From the NCBI RefSeq assembly GCF_001434475.1, contig NZ_AZGF01000008.1, forward strand, positions 979 through 64,978: 64,000 nt of DNA, given 5' to 3'. The stretch is from Paucilactobacillus suebicus DSM 5007 = KCTC 3549. GTDB lineage: Bacteria; Bacillota; Bacilli; Lactobacillales; Lactobacillaceae. Positions 21,982 through 30,514 of this stretch are shown here, piece by piece. The notes below the pieces were generated by a model that did not search any database, had not been told where the DNA came from, and worked only from the letters and a program-made list of their open reading frames with translations. Position 1 is the first letter of the stretch. Each line of letters starts with the position of its first letter. Both the position numbers and the translations under genes were made by a program.

Positions 21982-22278
21982 AAAAAAAACCCCGCAACAG
22001 AATTAGTTTCTGTTACGAGGACGATATAATCGCGGTCCCACCTCATTTTCCAACCACCTTGCAGTGATTGGCTCATGTTGGCAAAAATGCTGTCAACGCT
22101 TTTAACGGTTGCACCGGATTATAGTATTCGCTAATTAATCAGTTGTTCATAGCTGTGAGTTCGACCGCGGAACGTAATTTTGGCTTGCAATCGATGGCCA
22201 AAACTCCCTGGGTACGTTGCCCCGTGTCTACTAAACTATTCAAAACTTTTAATTTTTCTCTAATTCAGATTTAATTTA
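21982..22278 (-). promoter_or_regulatory. T-box riboswitch leader, probably histidine-specific
   Basis: On the minus strand the leader contains the conserved T-box segment GAGGTGGGACCGCG (within 22031-22047). A strong terminator follows at 21982-22020 (stem CTCGTAACAGAA with its near-complement, then eight T). Upstream, the long first stem carries an AGTAGA motif and, on its 3' side, GAACTCACAGC. The CAC at 22157-22155, followed by A, is the likely specifier codon for uncharged tRNA-His. Read-through would occur when histidine is scarce, switching on hisZGDBHAFIEC. The element class is certain; the exact specifier is inferred from context. Confidence 0.93.
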
Positions 22279-22284
22279 ATTCAT

Positions 22285-22312
22285 ATCATACGCGTTAATT
22301 TTTGATTGTCAA
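22285..22312 (-). promoter_or_regulatory. Promoter of the his operon
   Basis: Consensus TTGACA (22312-22307) and TATGAT (22290-22285) are 16 bases apart, upstream of the T-box leader. Predicted start is near 22278. An inverted repeat around 22310-22340 (AAGAAAAA with TTTTTCTT) overlaps the upstream edge and may terminate hisK. Confidence 0.85.
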
Positions 22313-22370
22313 GAAAAAGATCTGATTATTTTTCTTAAGTCAAGGCAGGAAAATGGCATCGATATTAACG

Positions 22371-23207
22371 TTAGTTAATGTACTCTGCAATCTCATGATA
22401 TCCATGACCGACCTCTTTAATACTATGAGCATCGGAACCAAATACTAGCGGGATTTTCATTTGACTAGCTTGACTCACAATATTTTTAGACGGATAAATT
22501 TCATTGCAATATTCCTTGTATAAGCCAGCTGTATTTAAATCAAGTTGATATCCGCGTTGTTTAATCTCTTGCAAAATTTCATCGATCAATGCAGTATTTT
22601 TTTCGTCAAGCTGTTGCGGCAAATTGAAGTAATCCTGAAATTTACGGATCAAGGTCAAATGACCAATTCTTTGAGGTTTATACTCGCCAAGGTCGACAGT
22701 CACTGCTTGTAATTCTAAGTTAAAGAAATGATTAAACAGTATTTGTGGATCCGTTAAAGATGCGGCAAAGCCCGTTGCAAAGTCACTAATCGTGTCGTCA
22801 ACACACCAGAATTTATTATCCTTACCAGGCATGAAATGAACAGACAAAACATTATCTTGCGTCCGCGAACCAAATCGATTCAAAAATTCGGTTGTCCAAT
22901 TTTCAAATCCTGGTAAATAATCAACTTCGAAGCCAACGTTAATTTTAATTTGATCACGATACTTTTGTTGCATTTTTTCAGCAAATTTCAAATATGGTTC
23001 AACTTGTTCCATGGTAATTGATGCTTCTGTGTAACCCGTAATTTCGCCAGCATAAACATCCCCGAACGTCTCCGGCAACGGTGCGTGTTCTGTGATGCTA
23101 TATTCTTCAAATCCCATTTTAATCGCTTTTTGAATCATTAATTCCGCATCATCACCACTGCCGTGCGGACAAAATTGCGTGTGCGTGTGTCCATCTTTTT
23201 TGACCAT
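22371..23207 (-). CDS. hisK: Histidinol-phosphatase, PHP family
   Basis: A PHP-fold metallophosphatase of 278 residues that dephosphorylates histidinol phosphate. The metal-binding motifs are visible: DGHTHTQFCPHG near the N-terminus, EHAP, VGFEVDYL and FGSDAHS near the C-terminus. It supplies the step missing from monofunctional HisB, so the pathway in this window is complete. It lies upstream of the T-box promoter and is therefore transcribed separately. Confidence 0.93.
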   Translation of the reverse strand: MVKKDGHTHTQFCPHGSGDDAELMIQKAIKMGFEEYSITEHAPLPETFGDVYAGEITGYTEASITMEQVEPYLKFAEKMQQKYRDQIKINVGFEVDYLPGFENWTTEFLNRFGSRTQDNVLSVHFMPGKDNKFWCVDDTISDFATGFAASLTDPQILFNHFFNLELQAVTVDLGEYKPQRIGHLTLIRKFQDYFNLPQQLDEKNTALIDEILQEIKQRGYQLDLNTAGLYKEYCNEIYPSKNIVSQASQMKIPLVFGSDAHSIKEVGHGYHEIAEYIN

Positions 23208-23258
23208 TAGCTACCCTCCGAATTGCGTGTTTATATTTCTATTTTAAGTTTTCACCAT

Positions 23259-23299
23259 AAAAAAACAACGAGATTCACTAAGTTAATGAATTTCGTTGT
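23259..23299 (-). terminator. Terminator of the YbjQ-family gene
   Basis: A near-perfect stem (ACAACGAAATTCA with TGAATCTCGTTGT) ends in seven T on the minus strand, 12 bases after the stop of the 107-residue gene. Confidence 0.9.
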
Positions 23300-23311
23300 T
23301 CTAATTTAATC

Positions 23312-23635
23312 TTAATCAATGAATTTAACAGCCGTTCCATATGCGGCGACCGATTGCATATCCGCACTAATTGAGCCAGAATCAAACCGCATCATTACCA
23401 CTGCATCGGCGCCCATGGCTGCCGCATTTTCACGGAGACGGTCAATTGATACATCCCGTGCTTCAACCATCATCTGGGTGTAATCTTTGATTTCACCACC
23501 AACAATGTTTTTCAGTCCAGCACCAATATTGCGCACAATATTTTTAGACTGGGTCGTCAGCCCAAATACTTCACCAATAATCTCGTAATCCTTACCTGGA
23601 ATTTTTTCAGTGGTAGTTACTAGCATATCGCTCAT
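23312..23635 (-). CDS. YbjQ/UPF0145 family protein
   Basis: A 107-residue protein of the YbjQ (UPF0145) family. Family landmarks: [12 protein letters not shown], a helical stretch with [15 protein letters not shown], the motif [13 protein letters not shown] and the C-terminal YGTAVK. The fold is thought to be a pentameric heavy-metal-binding-like domain, but the function is not established. It has its own terminator and no operon partner. Confidence 0.9.
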   Translation of the reverse strand: MSDMLVTTTEKIPGKDYEIIGEVFGLTTQSKNIVRNIGAGLKNIVGGEIKDYTQMMVEARDVSIDRLRENAAAMGADAVVMMRFDSGSISADMQSVAAYGTAVKFID

Positions 23636-23694
23636 TTTAAATCCCCCGTTTCTACTGTAATGATAGCGTATTCACGAAAGCAAGGCAATACAAT

Positions 23695-24627
23695 CTAGAG
23701 TTTCGCATTCACGTTATGATCCATTTTATGCGTGACCCTTTTCTTGGCCGGAATCGTCTGTAAAAACGTCGTCATCAGTACAAGAATTGCACCAATAATT
23801 TCAGCCCAGTCAAACCTGGTGCCGAATACAAGAACCGACACGAACGATGCCGTTAATGGTTCAAACACGCCAAGCATTCCGACTGTGGTAGGTGTCAAAT
23901 ACTTCAAGCTTTGAATGTACAACAAATAGGCGCCCATTGTGCCAATCACGGTCACAAATAACGTACCAACCACCGTTGTAAAGGTCATGGCTGGCCATTG
24001 CTGATGAAATAATGTCGGAAACATTAATAGTCCGGCTACTAACATGGCCCAGCCAGTCACAATACGTGCGTTGTAATGAAATAATAGCTTGCGGGGCATG
24101 AGTGTATAAATTGCACCACCAACGCCGGCTCCTAAGCCCCACCACACACCAGCCGGTGAGATGGCTAGCGAATTCCAATGACCATGGGTAACCAACATGT
24201 AAGTCCCCACCACAGCCATTACAATTGAAATCACATCAACTCGTCGCGGTAACTGCCGATGTCGGATAGCCAAGTAGATAATGATCATGATTGGCGCCGA
24301 ATACTGGATAATTGTGGCAGTCGGCGCATTACTGTTTTTGACCGCCGAAAAATATGTATATTGTGAAACTAAAACGCCTAATAGTCCAAACCCAATCAAC
24401 CGAATGGCGGATTCACGATTACGCCAAATCTGAAACGCCTGTTTGCGCTGACGAATCAGACACCAGCCCATTAGTAAAATCCCAGAGCCAATTAATCTCA
24501 TCCCCACCAGCCAGTGCGGTGTGATTAGTGGATCATTAAATAAGTATTCGGCGACGTTACCGGATACACCCCAAAAGACGGGTCCTAAAATTGCAAATAG
24601 GAGCCCTTTATGTTTATCTGTCACCAA
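23695..24627 (-). CDS. EamA/DMT-family transporter
   Basis: A membrane protein of 310 residues with about ten hydrophobic segments in two EamA repeats (first with PVFWGVSGN, second with GVWWGLGAGVGGAIYT). The drug/metabolite transporter superfamily mostly exports metabolites or amino acids; the substrate is not predictable. The start is TTG (24627) or the adjacent GTG. It follows the MarR-type regulator gene by 18 bases and is probably co-transcribed with and controlled by it. Confidence 0.88.
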   Translation of the reverse strand: MVTDKHKGLLFAILGPVFWGVSGNVAEYLFNDPLITPHWLVGMRLIGSGILLMGWCLIRQRKQAFQIWRNRESAIRLIGFGLLGVLVSQYTYFSAVKNSNAPTATIIQYSAPIMIIIYLAIRHRQLPRRVDVISIVMAVVGTYMLVTHGHWNSLAISPAGVWWGLGAGVGGAIYTLMPRKLLFHYNARIVTGWAMLVAGLLMFPTLFHQQWPAMTFTTVVGTLFVTVIGTMGAYLLYIQSLKYLTPTTVGMLGVFEPLTASFVSVLVFGTRFDWAEIIGAILVLMTTFLQTIPAKKRVTHKMDHNVNAKL

Positions 24628-24645
24628 TCTTCCCTCTCTTCGTTC

Positions 24646-25047
24646 CTATACCGTTAATTTATTCAATAGCTGGCGAAGCTGTTCCCGTTCATCTTCCGTC
24701 AGCGCAGACAATAAATTGTCCGACTTTACCTGTTCGTAGCTATGGAGCTCTGGATATATTTGTTTCGCCCGCTGTGTTGGATAGACCCGCTTAATCTTAC
24801 GGTTCTCCGTATCATTTTCTAACTCAAGGTAGCCCATTTCAATTAATTTTTTGACGGTGCGAAAGCTCGTCGTCCGATCAATCTGCATACTATCGGCCAA
24901 TTCACCCAAAAACATTCCCGGCTGTTCAACAGTCCGGATGATGTAAATAAATAGGTTGTTGTTTAGCTTTTGTTCCTTGAAATGCTGATTAGAATCGATC
25001 TGAATCAATCGAGTGATGGCACCAATGCGGCGAATAATCTCAAACAT
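24646..25047 (-). CDS. MarR-family transcriptional regulator
   Basis: A winged-helix repressor of 133 residues starting MFEIIRRIGAITRLIQ, preceded by GGGAG nine bases before the ATG. The recognition region is LADSMQIDRTTSFRTVKKLIEMGYL, with the wing NRKIKRVYPT. It is co-oriented with the EamA gene and divergent from the LysE-type exporter. An extended -10 TGTTATAAT lies 27-35 bases upstream of the start, and a palindrome lies between the divergent genes. It probably senses a small molecule handled by one of the exporters. Confidence 0.9.
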   Translation of the reverse strand: MFEIIRRIGAITRLIQIDSNQHFKEQKLNNNLFIYIIRTVEQPGMFLGELADSMQIDRTTSFRTVKKLIEMGYLELENDTENRKIKRVYPTQRAKQIYPELHSYEQVKSDNLLSALTEDEREQLRQLLNKLTV

Positions 25048-25111
25048 AAACTTTGCTCCCTTCGTTGCAATCGTCATTATAACATGCTAGAATCATCAGC
25101 AATACATAAAA

Positions 25112-25125
25112 ATTGCATTTGCAAT
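25112..25125. promoter_or_regulatory. Candidate MarR operator in the divergent promoter region
   Basis: The inverted repeat ATTGCATTTGCAAT (six-base half-sites, two-base centre) lies between the marR-type gene and the lysE-type gene. Size and sequence are typical of MarR-family operators. It lies just upstream of the marR promoter and close to the lysE start, so one protein could control both directions. Confidence 0.6.
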
Positions 25126-25147
25126 AAAAAAGAGAGAAGCGATACAC

Positions 25148-25708
25148 ATGGTTGGATTTTTAACATTTGTGACGGTGATGTCATTTACGCCCGGGCCAAA
25201 CACCCTGATGGCGATGACAGAGGGCCAGACTAAGGGTTTTAGACGTGGCCTCGTCTTTAATTTTGGTATTTTAATTGGTTTACTGACAATCGGCGGAGTC
25301 ATTTCAATCTTTTCGTCGATTTTTCAGAGCAACGTGCTGGTAGTTAATGGATTAAAAATAATTGGTTCAATTTACCTGCTATATTTGGCCTATCATGTGG
25401 CTGTGTCTAAACCAGGTGATAATGCCTCGGCTGGCAGTCATCCTCTAATGACGGGAGCACTGTTACAGGCCACTAACATCAAGTGTTACCTATATTTTGT
25501 CACAGGAATGGGCACCTTCATCATCGCCGGAGTATGGGGCAGTTTCCCGGTTAAATTCGGATTGATGGTGATTATAGGTATTCTAGGAACCCTAACTTGG
25601 ACTCTTGCGGGCCAATTGATTCAGCGATTTTATAACGACCATTATCGGTTGTTAAATGTGATTGTGGCTTTGTTGCTGGTTTATAGTGTGTGGGATTTGT
25701 GGCAGTAA
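25148..25708 (+). CDS. LysE/RhtB-family amino-acid exporter
   Basis: A membrane protein of 186 residues with about five or six hydrophobic segments. The N-terminus FTPGPNTLMAMTEGQTKGFRRG is the LysE/RhtB signature. The family exports amino acids such as lysine, threonine or homoserine lactones; the substrate here is unknown. It is divergent from the MarR regulator, which may control it. Confidence 0.9.
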   Translation: MVGFLTFVTVMSFTPGPNTLMAMTEGQTKGFRRGLVFNFGILIGLLTIGGVISIFSSIFQSNVLVVNGLKIIGSIYLLYLAYHVAVSKPGDNASAGSHPLMTGALLQATNIKCYLYFVTGMGTFIIAGVWGSFPVKFGLMVIIGILGTLTWTLAGQLIQRFYNDHYRLLNVIVALLLVYSVWDLWQ

Positions 25709-25710
25709 TC

Positions 25711-26021
25711 AGACAGCGGAGCCAAGCGGTTAGGCATTGTGATATAGCGAGAAAATAGATTAATCGTTCGCACTTTGAACGGTTAGTCTATTTTCTCACT
25801 ATATCATGGATGCCTGCTTGGCGGAGCTGCTTTCGGCTAGACTGCATATAAGTATGGTTTGCTAGTCATTAATGAACCACTATTTCAACTTATCAGCCTA
25901 AAGCAGCTCCGCAACACAGCTCGTCATAAAATAACAGGGCAACCACAACCGGTCCAAGTTCGTGACCATTTGTGGTTGCCCTGTTATTTTACACGAGCTA
26001 ACCCGTGTTGCTTCGCTGTCT
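25711..26021. repeat. Compound intergenic hairpin: three multi-block stem-loops inside one outer stem
   Basis: AGACAGCG (25711-25718) pairs with CGCTGTCT (26014-26021), enclosing three consecutive hairpins. The first (25721-25822) pairs GCCAAGC/GCTTGGC, GGCAT/ATGCC, GATATAG/CTATATC and GAGAAAATAGA/TCTATTTTCTC. The second (25821-25912) pairs a 13-bp outer stem, GCGGAGCTGCTTT with AAAGCAGCTCCGC, then GGCT/AGCC and ATAAGT/ACTTAT. The third (25912-26010) pairs CAACAC/GTGTTG, AGCTCGT/ACGAGCT and a long stem around CAGGGCAACCACAA. It fills the space between the convergent lysE-type gene and the broken NAD(P)-binding gene. No reading frame or transposase is visible. It may act as a bidirectional terminator or as a structured repeat element. 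Confidence 0.75.
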
Positions 26022-26026
26022 AATTT

Positions 26027-26659
26027 TTAATTTTTGTCCGAAACCACCGAAATATGCTCCTGCACATGCAACCCTTGCTGAGCTTCATCCACAATTGCAC
26101 TGGCATAATCGTCATAACTGACATAACTCTCGCCGTCGTGGTTATTATGCATTACATCATCAAATACTTGATAGTGACCCGTCTTTGGTCCGTTTGGATC
26201 AAAGAAACTGGCCGGACTGACAAATGTCCAACGAATTGATGATTTTTCATAATCCTTTTAGTTGTCCAACTGGCCCTTCATGACACCCTTCAATTCATCT
26301 GGAACATCTAGGTGATTAAATAATTGGTCAGTTTTCGTATTGTCAGTGTATAAACTGCTGGCACCACCAACAATGATTAGACGTGTAGTGATACCGGTAA
26401 AAATCTCAATTAAATGACGACCATATTCTACATGTAGCTCAGGCTGAGTAATTGGTGCAGCAAACGCATTAACAACAACGTCAAACTCTGCCACATCCTC
26501 TTTAGTGATATCTTTGATTTCTTTTTCAATTACTGGAATATCAACCGTTAATTTTGCACGGTTACGTACAATACCGGTCACATCAATATTACGCGAAAGT
26601 GCCTCTGTAACTATGCGCGAGCCTTGTTTACCGGTTGCGCCGATTACTGCTAACTTCAT
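26027..26659 (-). pseudogene. NAD(P)-binding Rossmann-fold protein (NmrA/YwnB-like) with an in-frame stop
   Basis: The N-terminus MKLAVIGATGKQGSRIVTEAL is a Rossmann dinucleotide-binding motif, and GAGG precedes the ATG. After MKGQLDN an in-frame TAA (26260-26258) interrupts the gene. The same frame then continues for 76 residues (KDYEKSSIRWTFVSPASFFD, later GPKTGHYQ and SYDDYASAIVDE), exactly the expected C-terminal half. One base change, for example TTA (Leu) to TAA, would create this. Restored, the protein is about 210 residues, the family's usual length. It follows codA by 13 bases. Either a recent pseudogene or a sequencing error. Confidence 0.8.
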
Positions 26660-26672
26660 GCATTTCACCTCA

Positions 26673-27908
26673 TTAGAAATTTAATTTGACTTGCTTAGGC
26701 TGGGTCTCCACTAATATCTCACCATTGTGAATCGAATACAAGACTTCTGCATGCTCGTTTAGAGCATCGTAAAAATTAGTCTGATTCAACAAAATACAGT
26801 TAGCAGGCTTACCCTGTTCAATACCGTAGTAATCACTGATGTGTAGCGTTTTGGCAGCATTGTTGGTCACAAAATTGTAGGCATTTTTAATTTGGGTATA
26901 GCCCATTAAGCCACCACCTAAAATACCAACTTGAACCTGATCCAGCATGTTGCCGTTACCCATTGGATACCATGGATCATTAATGTCATCCTCACCAAAT
27001 GACACATTCACGCCAGCTTCAGATAATTCTTTAATTCGAGTCATACTACGACGCTTAGGATAAGTGTCAAAACGTCCACCAAGGTGCAGGTTAACTTCTG
27101 GGTTGCAGACAAAGTTCACGTTAGACATTTGCAACAGCCGAAATAACTTGTAGCAGTATGCATCATTGTAAGATGCCATCGCCGTTGTGTGGCTAGCCGT
27201 AACCTGGTTACCTAACCCAGTTTCATATGCTAGCGTTGCTAAAACTTCAAGGTTGCGAGAATTAGGATCGTCAATTTCATCACAATGAACGTCAATTAGA
27301 CGGTCATACTTTTGTGCCAAACCAACGATGAATTTCAGTGAATCAACACCGTAGTCACGGGTGAATTCATAGTGCGGAATGCCACCGATTACATCCACAC
27401 CCATTTTTACGGCTTGTTCCATTAATTCTTTACCGTGTGGAAATGACAAAATACCGGATTGTGGGAAAGCAACCAGTTGAAGATCAATCACATCTTTAAC
27501 TTCTTCACGAACTTCCAACAAAGCTTCCAACGCTGTCAAACTAGGGTCAGTCACGTCCACATGACTACGGACAACCTGAATACCATTGGCAACCTGTTCA
27601 CGAATAGTTTGCTTAGCGCGACTTTTAACATCTTCTTTGGTTAGTGTCTTACGACGTTCTGACCAAATTCGAATACCGTCAAATAAAGTCCCAGTTTCGT
27701 TCCATTCTGGCTGACCAGCCGTTCTGGTAGCGTCTAAATGAACGTGTGAGTCAATGAATGGCGGTAATATTAGCTTGCCATCCCCATTGATTACCTGTTC
27801 GTTATCACGGGCGTCAATTTTATCAGCGATTTGCACAAATTTGCCATCTTCAATTCGAACATCTTGTGGTTCTTCGTTAGATTCGATGTGCACATTTTTA
27901 ATTAACAT
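26673..27908 (-). CDS. codA: Cytosine deaminase
   Basis: An amidohydrolase of 411 residues converting cytosine to uracil and ammonia for pyrimidine salvage. Metal-binding motifs are DSHVHLD near residue 55, DVHCDEIDD and TASHTTAM, and SFGEDDINDPWYPMGNGNM is the CodA-type active-site segment. It follows codB with a 27-base gap, forming a codBA operon. Confidence 0.94.
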   Translation of the reverse strand: MLIKNVHIESNEEPQDVRIEDGKFVQIADKIDARDNEQVINGDGKLILPPFIDSHVHLDATRTAGQPEWNETGTLFDGIRIWSERRKTLTKEDVKSRAKQTIREQVANGIQVVRSHVDVTDPSLTALEALLEVREEVKDVIDLQLVAFPQSGILSFPHGKELMEQAVKMGVDVIGGIPHYEFTRDYGVDSLKFIVGLAQKYDRLIDVHCDEIDDPNSRNLEVLATLAYETGLGNQVTASHTTAMASYNDAYCYKLFRLLQMSNVNFVCNPEVNLHLGGRFDTYPKRRSMTRIKELSEAGVNVSFGEDDINDPWYPMGNGNMLDQVQVGILGGGLMGYTQIKNAYNFVTNNAAKTLHISDYYGIEQGKPANCILLNQTNFYDALNEHAEVLYSIHNGEILVETQPKQVKLNF

Positions 27909-27935
27909 GGTTTACCTCCCAGTAAATGTCCATTC

Positions 27936-29309
27936 CTAATGAATCATCGTGCTTCTTATCTTCATTATAATATAGTATACAATACCGACAATTACCATGG
28001 CAGGATAAGCTGCACCAACTGTCTGGTCGAACCATTCAATCTTTTGCAGGCCTAGGAAAACAACCACGCCAAGAATCCAGCATGCGAATGCCCACCAGTT
28101 AATTCCTAGACGATACCAGAAGGGTCCATCCCCATTAGTCAGATCATCCATTGAATAATGACCTCGATGTAAAATGAAGTAGTCCACACACATAATGCTC
28201 ATCCATGGTCCTAGAATCATCCCCAAAATGTCCAGAAACGCAGTGAACGTATCCAGAAAACTACCAACAACCATTGGAATCATTGTCACAAAGGTTGCTA
28301 CAATCGTGGCAATCCACAGCGCAACCTTTAAGCTGATCTTTGGCATCATATTATTCAAGGCGGAACCGGCTGCCTGCAGATTAACCGCATTGGCCGTCAT
28401 ACTGGTTAAAATAATGACAATCATGGCTAAAATGCCGAGCCCTAACTTAGCAGCGATTGTACTTGGATCGGAGTTATTAGCATCGTACGTCCCTGATGAA
28501 ACGGCAATACTAATAGTGGCTACAAGGCCAACTAAGGCAAACCACAAAACTCCAATTAAGGCACCCCAAAATGGTGCACTCGTTGCCACAAACCGTTTGT
28601 TAGTAAATCTAGTAAAATCGGCACCAGCGGTCACCCATGCCAGGTTAAATGCAGCTAAAGCATCCAGCGCTGATCCAAACGACATCTTTTGCTTAAATGG
28701 TACCTGCCACTGACTAATTTGATGAAATGAAGTTTGCTTGAACACGACAAACGTTTCCCATACAACGAACGCAAAGACCAGAATCATGCCGATCCGTTCG
28801 ATCATTTGCACGGAACGCTGCCCCGCACTAACGCTAATCAGATGTAACACGCTCATGACAACAATCCCGAACAATAGCGTCCAGTTACCACCAGGTTTAC
28901 CATACACCGGCCACCCAAACACCGTATTACAAATGTACGAGATGGAGGTTGCAGCAATAAATGTATTCACTGCAGTCCAGCCAATAAATTGAACCAAATT
29001 AACAATCGAAGGGACCACACTGCCACGGATTCCAAATGAAGCTCTGGATAGTCCGGTTGTCGTGATTCCAGTGCGATAACCAATCAATCCAACGATTGCA
29101 AGAAAGACGTAAGCAATTGACGATCCGATAATTAATGCTGATACGCCGCCCCACAAACCACAGGCTGCGATTACGCCACCGATAAACCAGGTACCGTTGT
29201 TGGCGTTCGCCCCAACCCAGGTGGCAAACATATCCCAGTAGTTCATATGACGGTGTTTTGGTGCAATACTTTCGAGCGGATACTGTCGCGTTGCTTTCAA
29301 ATTTTCCAC
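27936..29309 (-). CDS. codB: Cytosine permease, NCS1 family
   Basis: A membrane protein of 457 residues with about twelve hydrophobic segments. The NCS1 signature appears in TWVGANANNGTWFIGG near the N-terminus and RASFGIRGSVVPS. It imports cytosine for the CodA enzyme encoded next. The start is GTG, with AGAGGA just upstream. The C-terminus is short and hydrophobic. Confidence 0.93.
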   Translation of the reverse strand: MENLKATRQYPLESIAPKHRHMNYWDMFATWVGANANNGTWFIGGVIAACGLWGGVSALIIGSSIAYVFLAIVGLIGYRTGITTTGLSRASFGIRGSVVPSIVNLVQFIGWTAVNTFIAATSISYICNTVFGWPVYGKPGGNWTLLFGIVVMSVLHLISVSAGQRSVQMIERIGMILVFAFVVWETFVVFKQTSFHQISQWQVPFKQKMSFGSALDALAAFNLAWVTAGADFTRFTNKRFVATSAPFWGALIGVLWFALVGLVATISIAVSSGTYDANNSDPSTIAAKLGLGILAMIVIILTSMTANAVNLQAAGSALNNMMPKISLKVALWIATIVATFVTMIPMVVGSFLDTFTAFLDILGMILGPWMSIMCVDYFILHRGHYSMDDLTNGDGPFWYRLGINWWAFACWILGVVVFLGLQKIEWFDQTVGAAYPAMVIVGIVYYIIMKIRSTMIH

Positions 29310-29621
29310 GTCCTCTATCTTTATTTTTAAAAATGCCCTGTAACATGGTATAACAACGTTCAGTAGTTTTAAAGCATTTTCTTAACGATCAAGATAGATT
29401 CAAACGTGAATGTTAGCGTTTTGACGCAACGTAAAATGTTTTACGTTAAAAACTAAATTTATTTTGAGTTTTTGAACTATCGATAATTGTTGAGACACAC
29501 ATAACATCACGACGTCATGCGTAATTTTTAAAATCAATCACAATTAGTAAAATCCGGACTTAATAACTTTTAGCATATTGCGTATAATAGAGAGTAATTA
29601 TTTTCGAATTGGGAGGATTTA
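29310..29621. promoter_or_regulatory. Divergent regulatory region between codB and an EamA exporter
   Basis: This 312-base gap carries a perfect palindrome of two nine-base arms around TG (AACGTAAAATGTTTTACGTT, 29428-29447), a good candidate operator for codBA. A second, shorter repeat, GCGT-TTTG-ACGC, lies just beside it. On the plus strand TATAAT (29583-29588) serves the EamA gene, with GGGAGG at 29611-29616. I see no recognised riboswitch. The repressor that binds the palindrome is not identifiable from this window. Confidence 0.55.
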
Positions 29622-30476
29622 TTGGTGAATAAGAAAACAATCTCTTTACTAATTTTTTCAATCATCGCTAGTTCATTCTCCTCGATTTTAGTCAAATGGT
29701 GCAGTGCACCCGCAACTATTATTAGTATGTATCGGATGTACTTAGCATGCATATTGCTTTTACCAGCGGCATGGATTAAACGACGAGATTGGCTCAAGTT
29801 GTCGGTCAAAGAAACCTGTTATCTTATTCTTGCCGGTATTTTACTAGCAATGCATTTTTCGCTTTGGTTCGAGTCACTAAAGTTAACGACTGTCGCTAGT
29901 TCGATGATCATTACCGCGTTACAACCACTAGTGGCCTTGATTGGCGGGTTTCTTGTGTACCATGAAACTACTAGTCGCAAATCTTTGATTGCAATCGGCA
30001 TTTCAATTATCGGTATTGCCTTTGTAGCATGGGGTGACCTTGGTGGTGGCAGTATGGACGCTATTTTCGGAGACCTTCTTTCATTTCTCTGTATCGTGGC
30101 GCTGGTCAGTTATATGTTGATTGGTCAGCATCACGTCAAAGAAATTTCGTTTATTACATATAGTTTTAGCGTCTTCCTAATTGCCGGCATCACGCTCAAC
30201 GTTTTTAATCTGATCGGTCACGTGCCGACTATGGGCTATTCTGGTCATGAATGGTCGCTATTCTGGCTACTCGCTATTTTCCCCACTGCATCGCACGTTA
30301 TCTATAATTACCTCCTTAAATATGTCAACACCACCGTGATTTCGATGAGCATGTTAGGTGAGCCAATTGGCACCACAATTCTTGCAATTCCATTGTTAGG
30401 TGAACAGGTATCCATAATGCAAGTAATCGGCGGTCTTGTCGTACTTTGGGGCGTTGGGTTGTATCTGAGACGTTAA
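29622..30476 (+). CDS. EamA/DMT-family transporter
   Basis: A membrane protein of 284 residues with about ten hydrophobic segments in two EamA repeats, and the typical SSFSSILVKW and EPIGTTILAIPLLGE segments. Substrate unknown. The start is TTG (29622) or GTG (29625), behind GGGAGG; the GTG has the better spacing. It is transcribed alone, divergent from codBA, and ends at a shared terminator. Confidence 0.88.
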   Translation: MVNKKTISLLIFSIIASSFSSILVKWCSAPATIISMYRMYLACILLLPAAWIKRRDWLKLSVKETCYLILAGILLAMHFSLWFESLKLTTVASSMIITALQPLVALIGGFLVYHETTSRKSLIAIGISIIGIAFVAWGDLGGGSMDAIFGDLLSFLCIVALVSYMLIGQHHVKEISFITYSFSVFLIAGITLNVFNLIGHVPTMGYSGHEWSLFWLLAIFPTASHVIYNYLLKYVNTTVISMSMLGEPIGTTILAIPLLGEQVSIMQVIGGLVVLWGVGLYLRR

Positions 30477-30512
30477 AAAAGTGATCCACCAAATTATGGT
30501 GGATCACTTTTA
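30477..30512. terminator. Bidirectional terminator between convergent genes
   Basis: The stem AAAAGTGATCCACC and its complement around AAATTAT have A- and T-tracts on both sides, immediately after the stop of the EamA gene and three bases from the stop of the convergent 153-residue gene. Confidence 0.9.
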
Positions 30513-30514
30513 TG

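Noticed and set aside
25711..26021. Insertion sequence or MITE
   Set aside because: There is no transposase fragment, no target-site duplication that I can see, and the paired arms are internal blocks rather than terminal repeats of one element.
26054..26239. Plus-strand frame of 61 codons
   Set aside because: It is antisense to the C-terminal half of the interrupted NAD(P)-binding gene and has no start signal.
29310..29621. Purine or PyrR-type leader before codB
   Set aside because: No conserved aptamer or PyrR-binding loop was recognisable; only the palindrome is supported.
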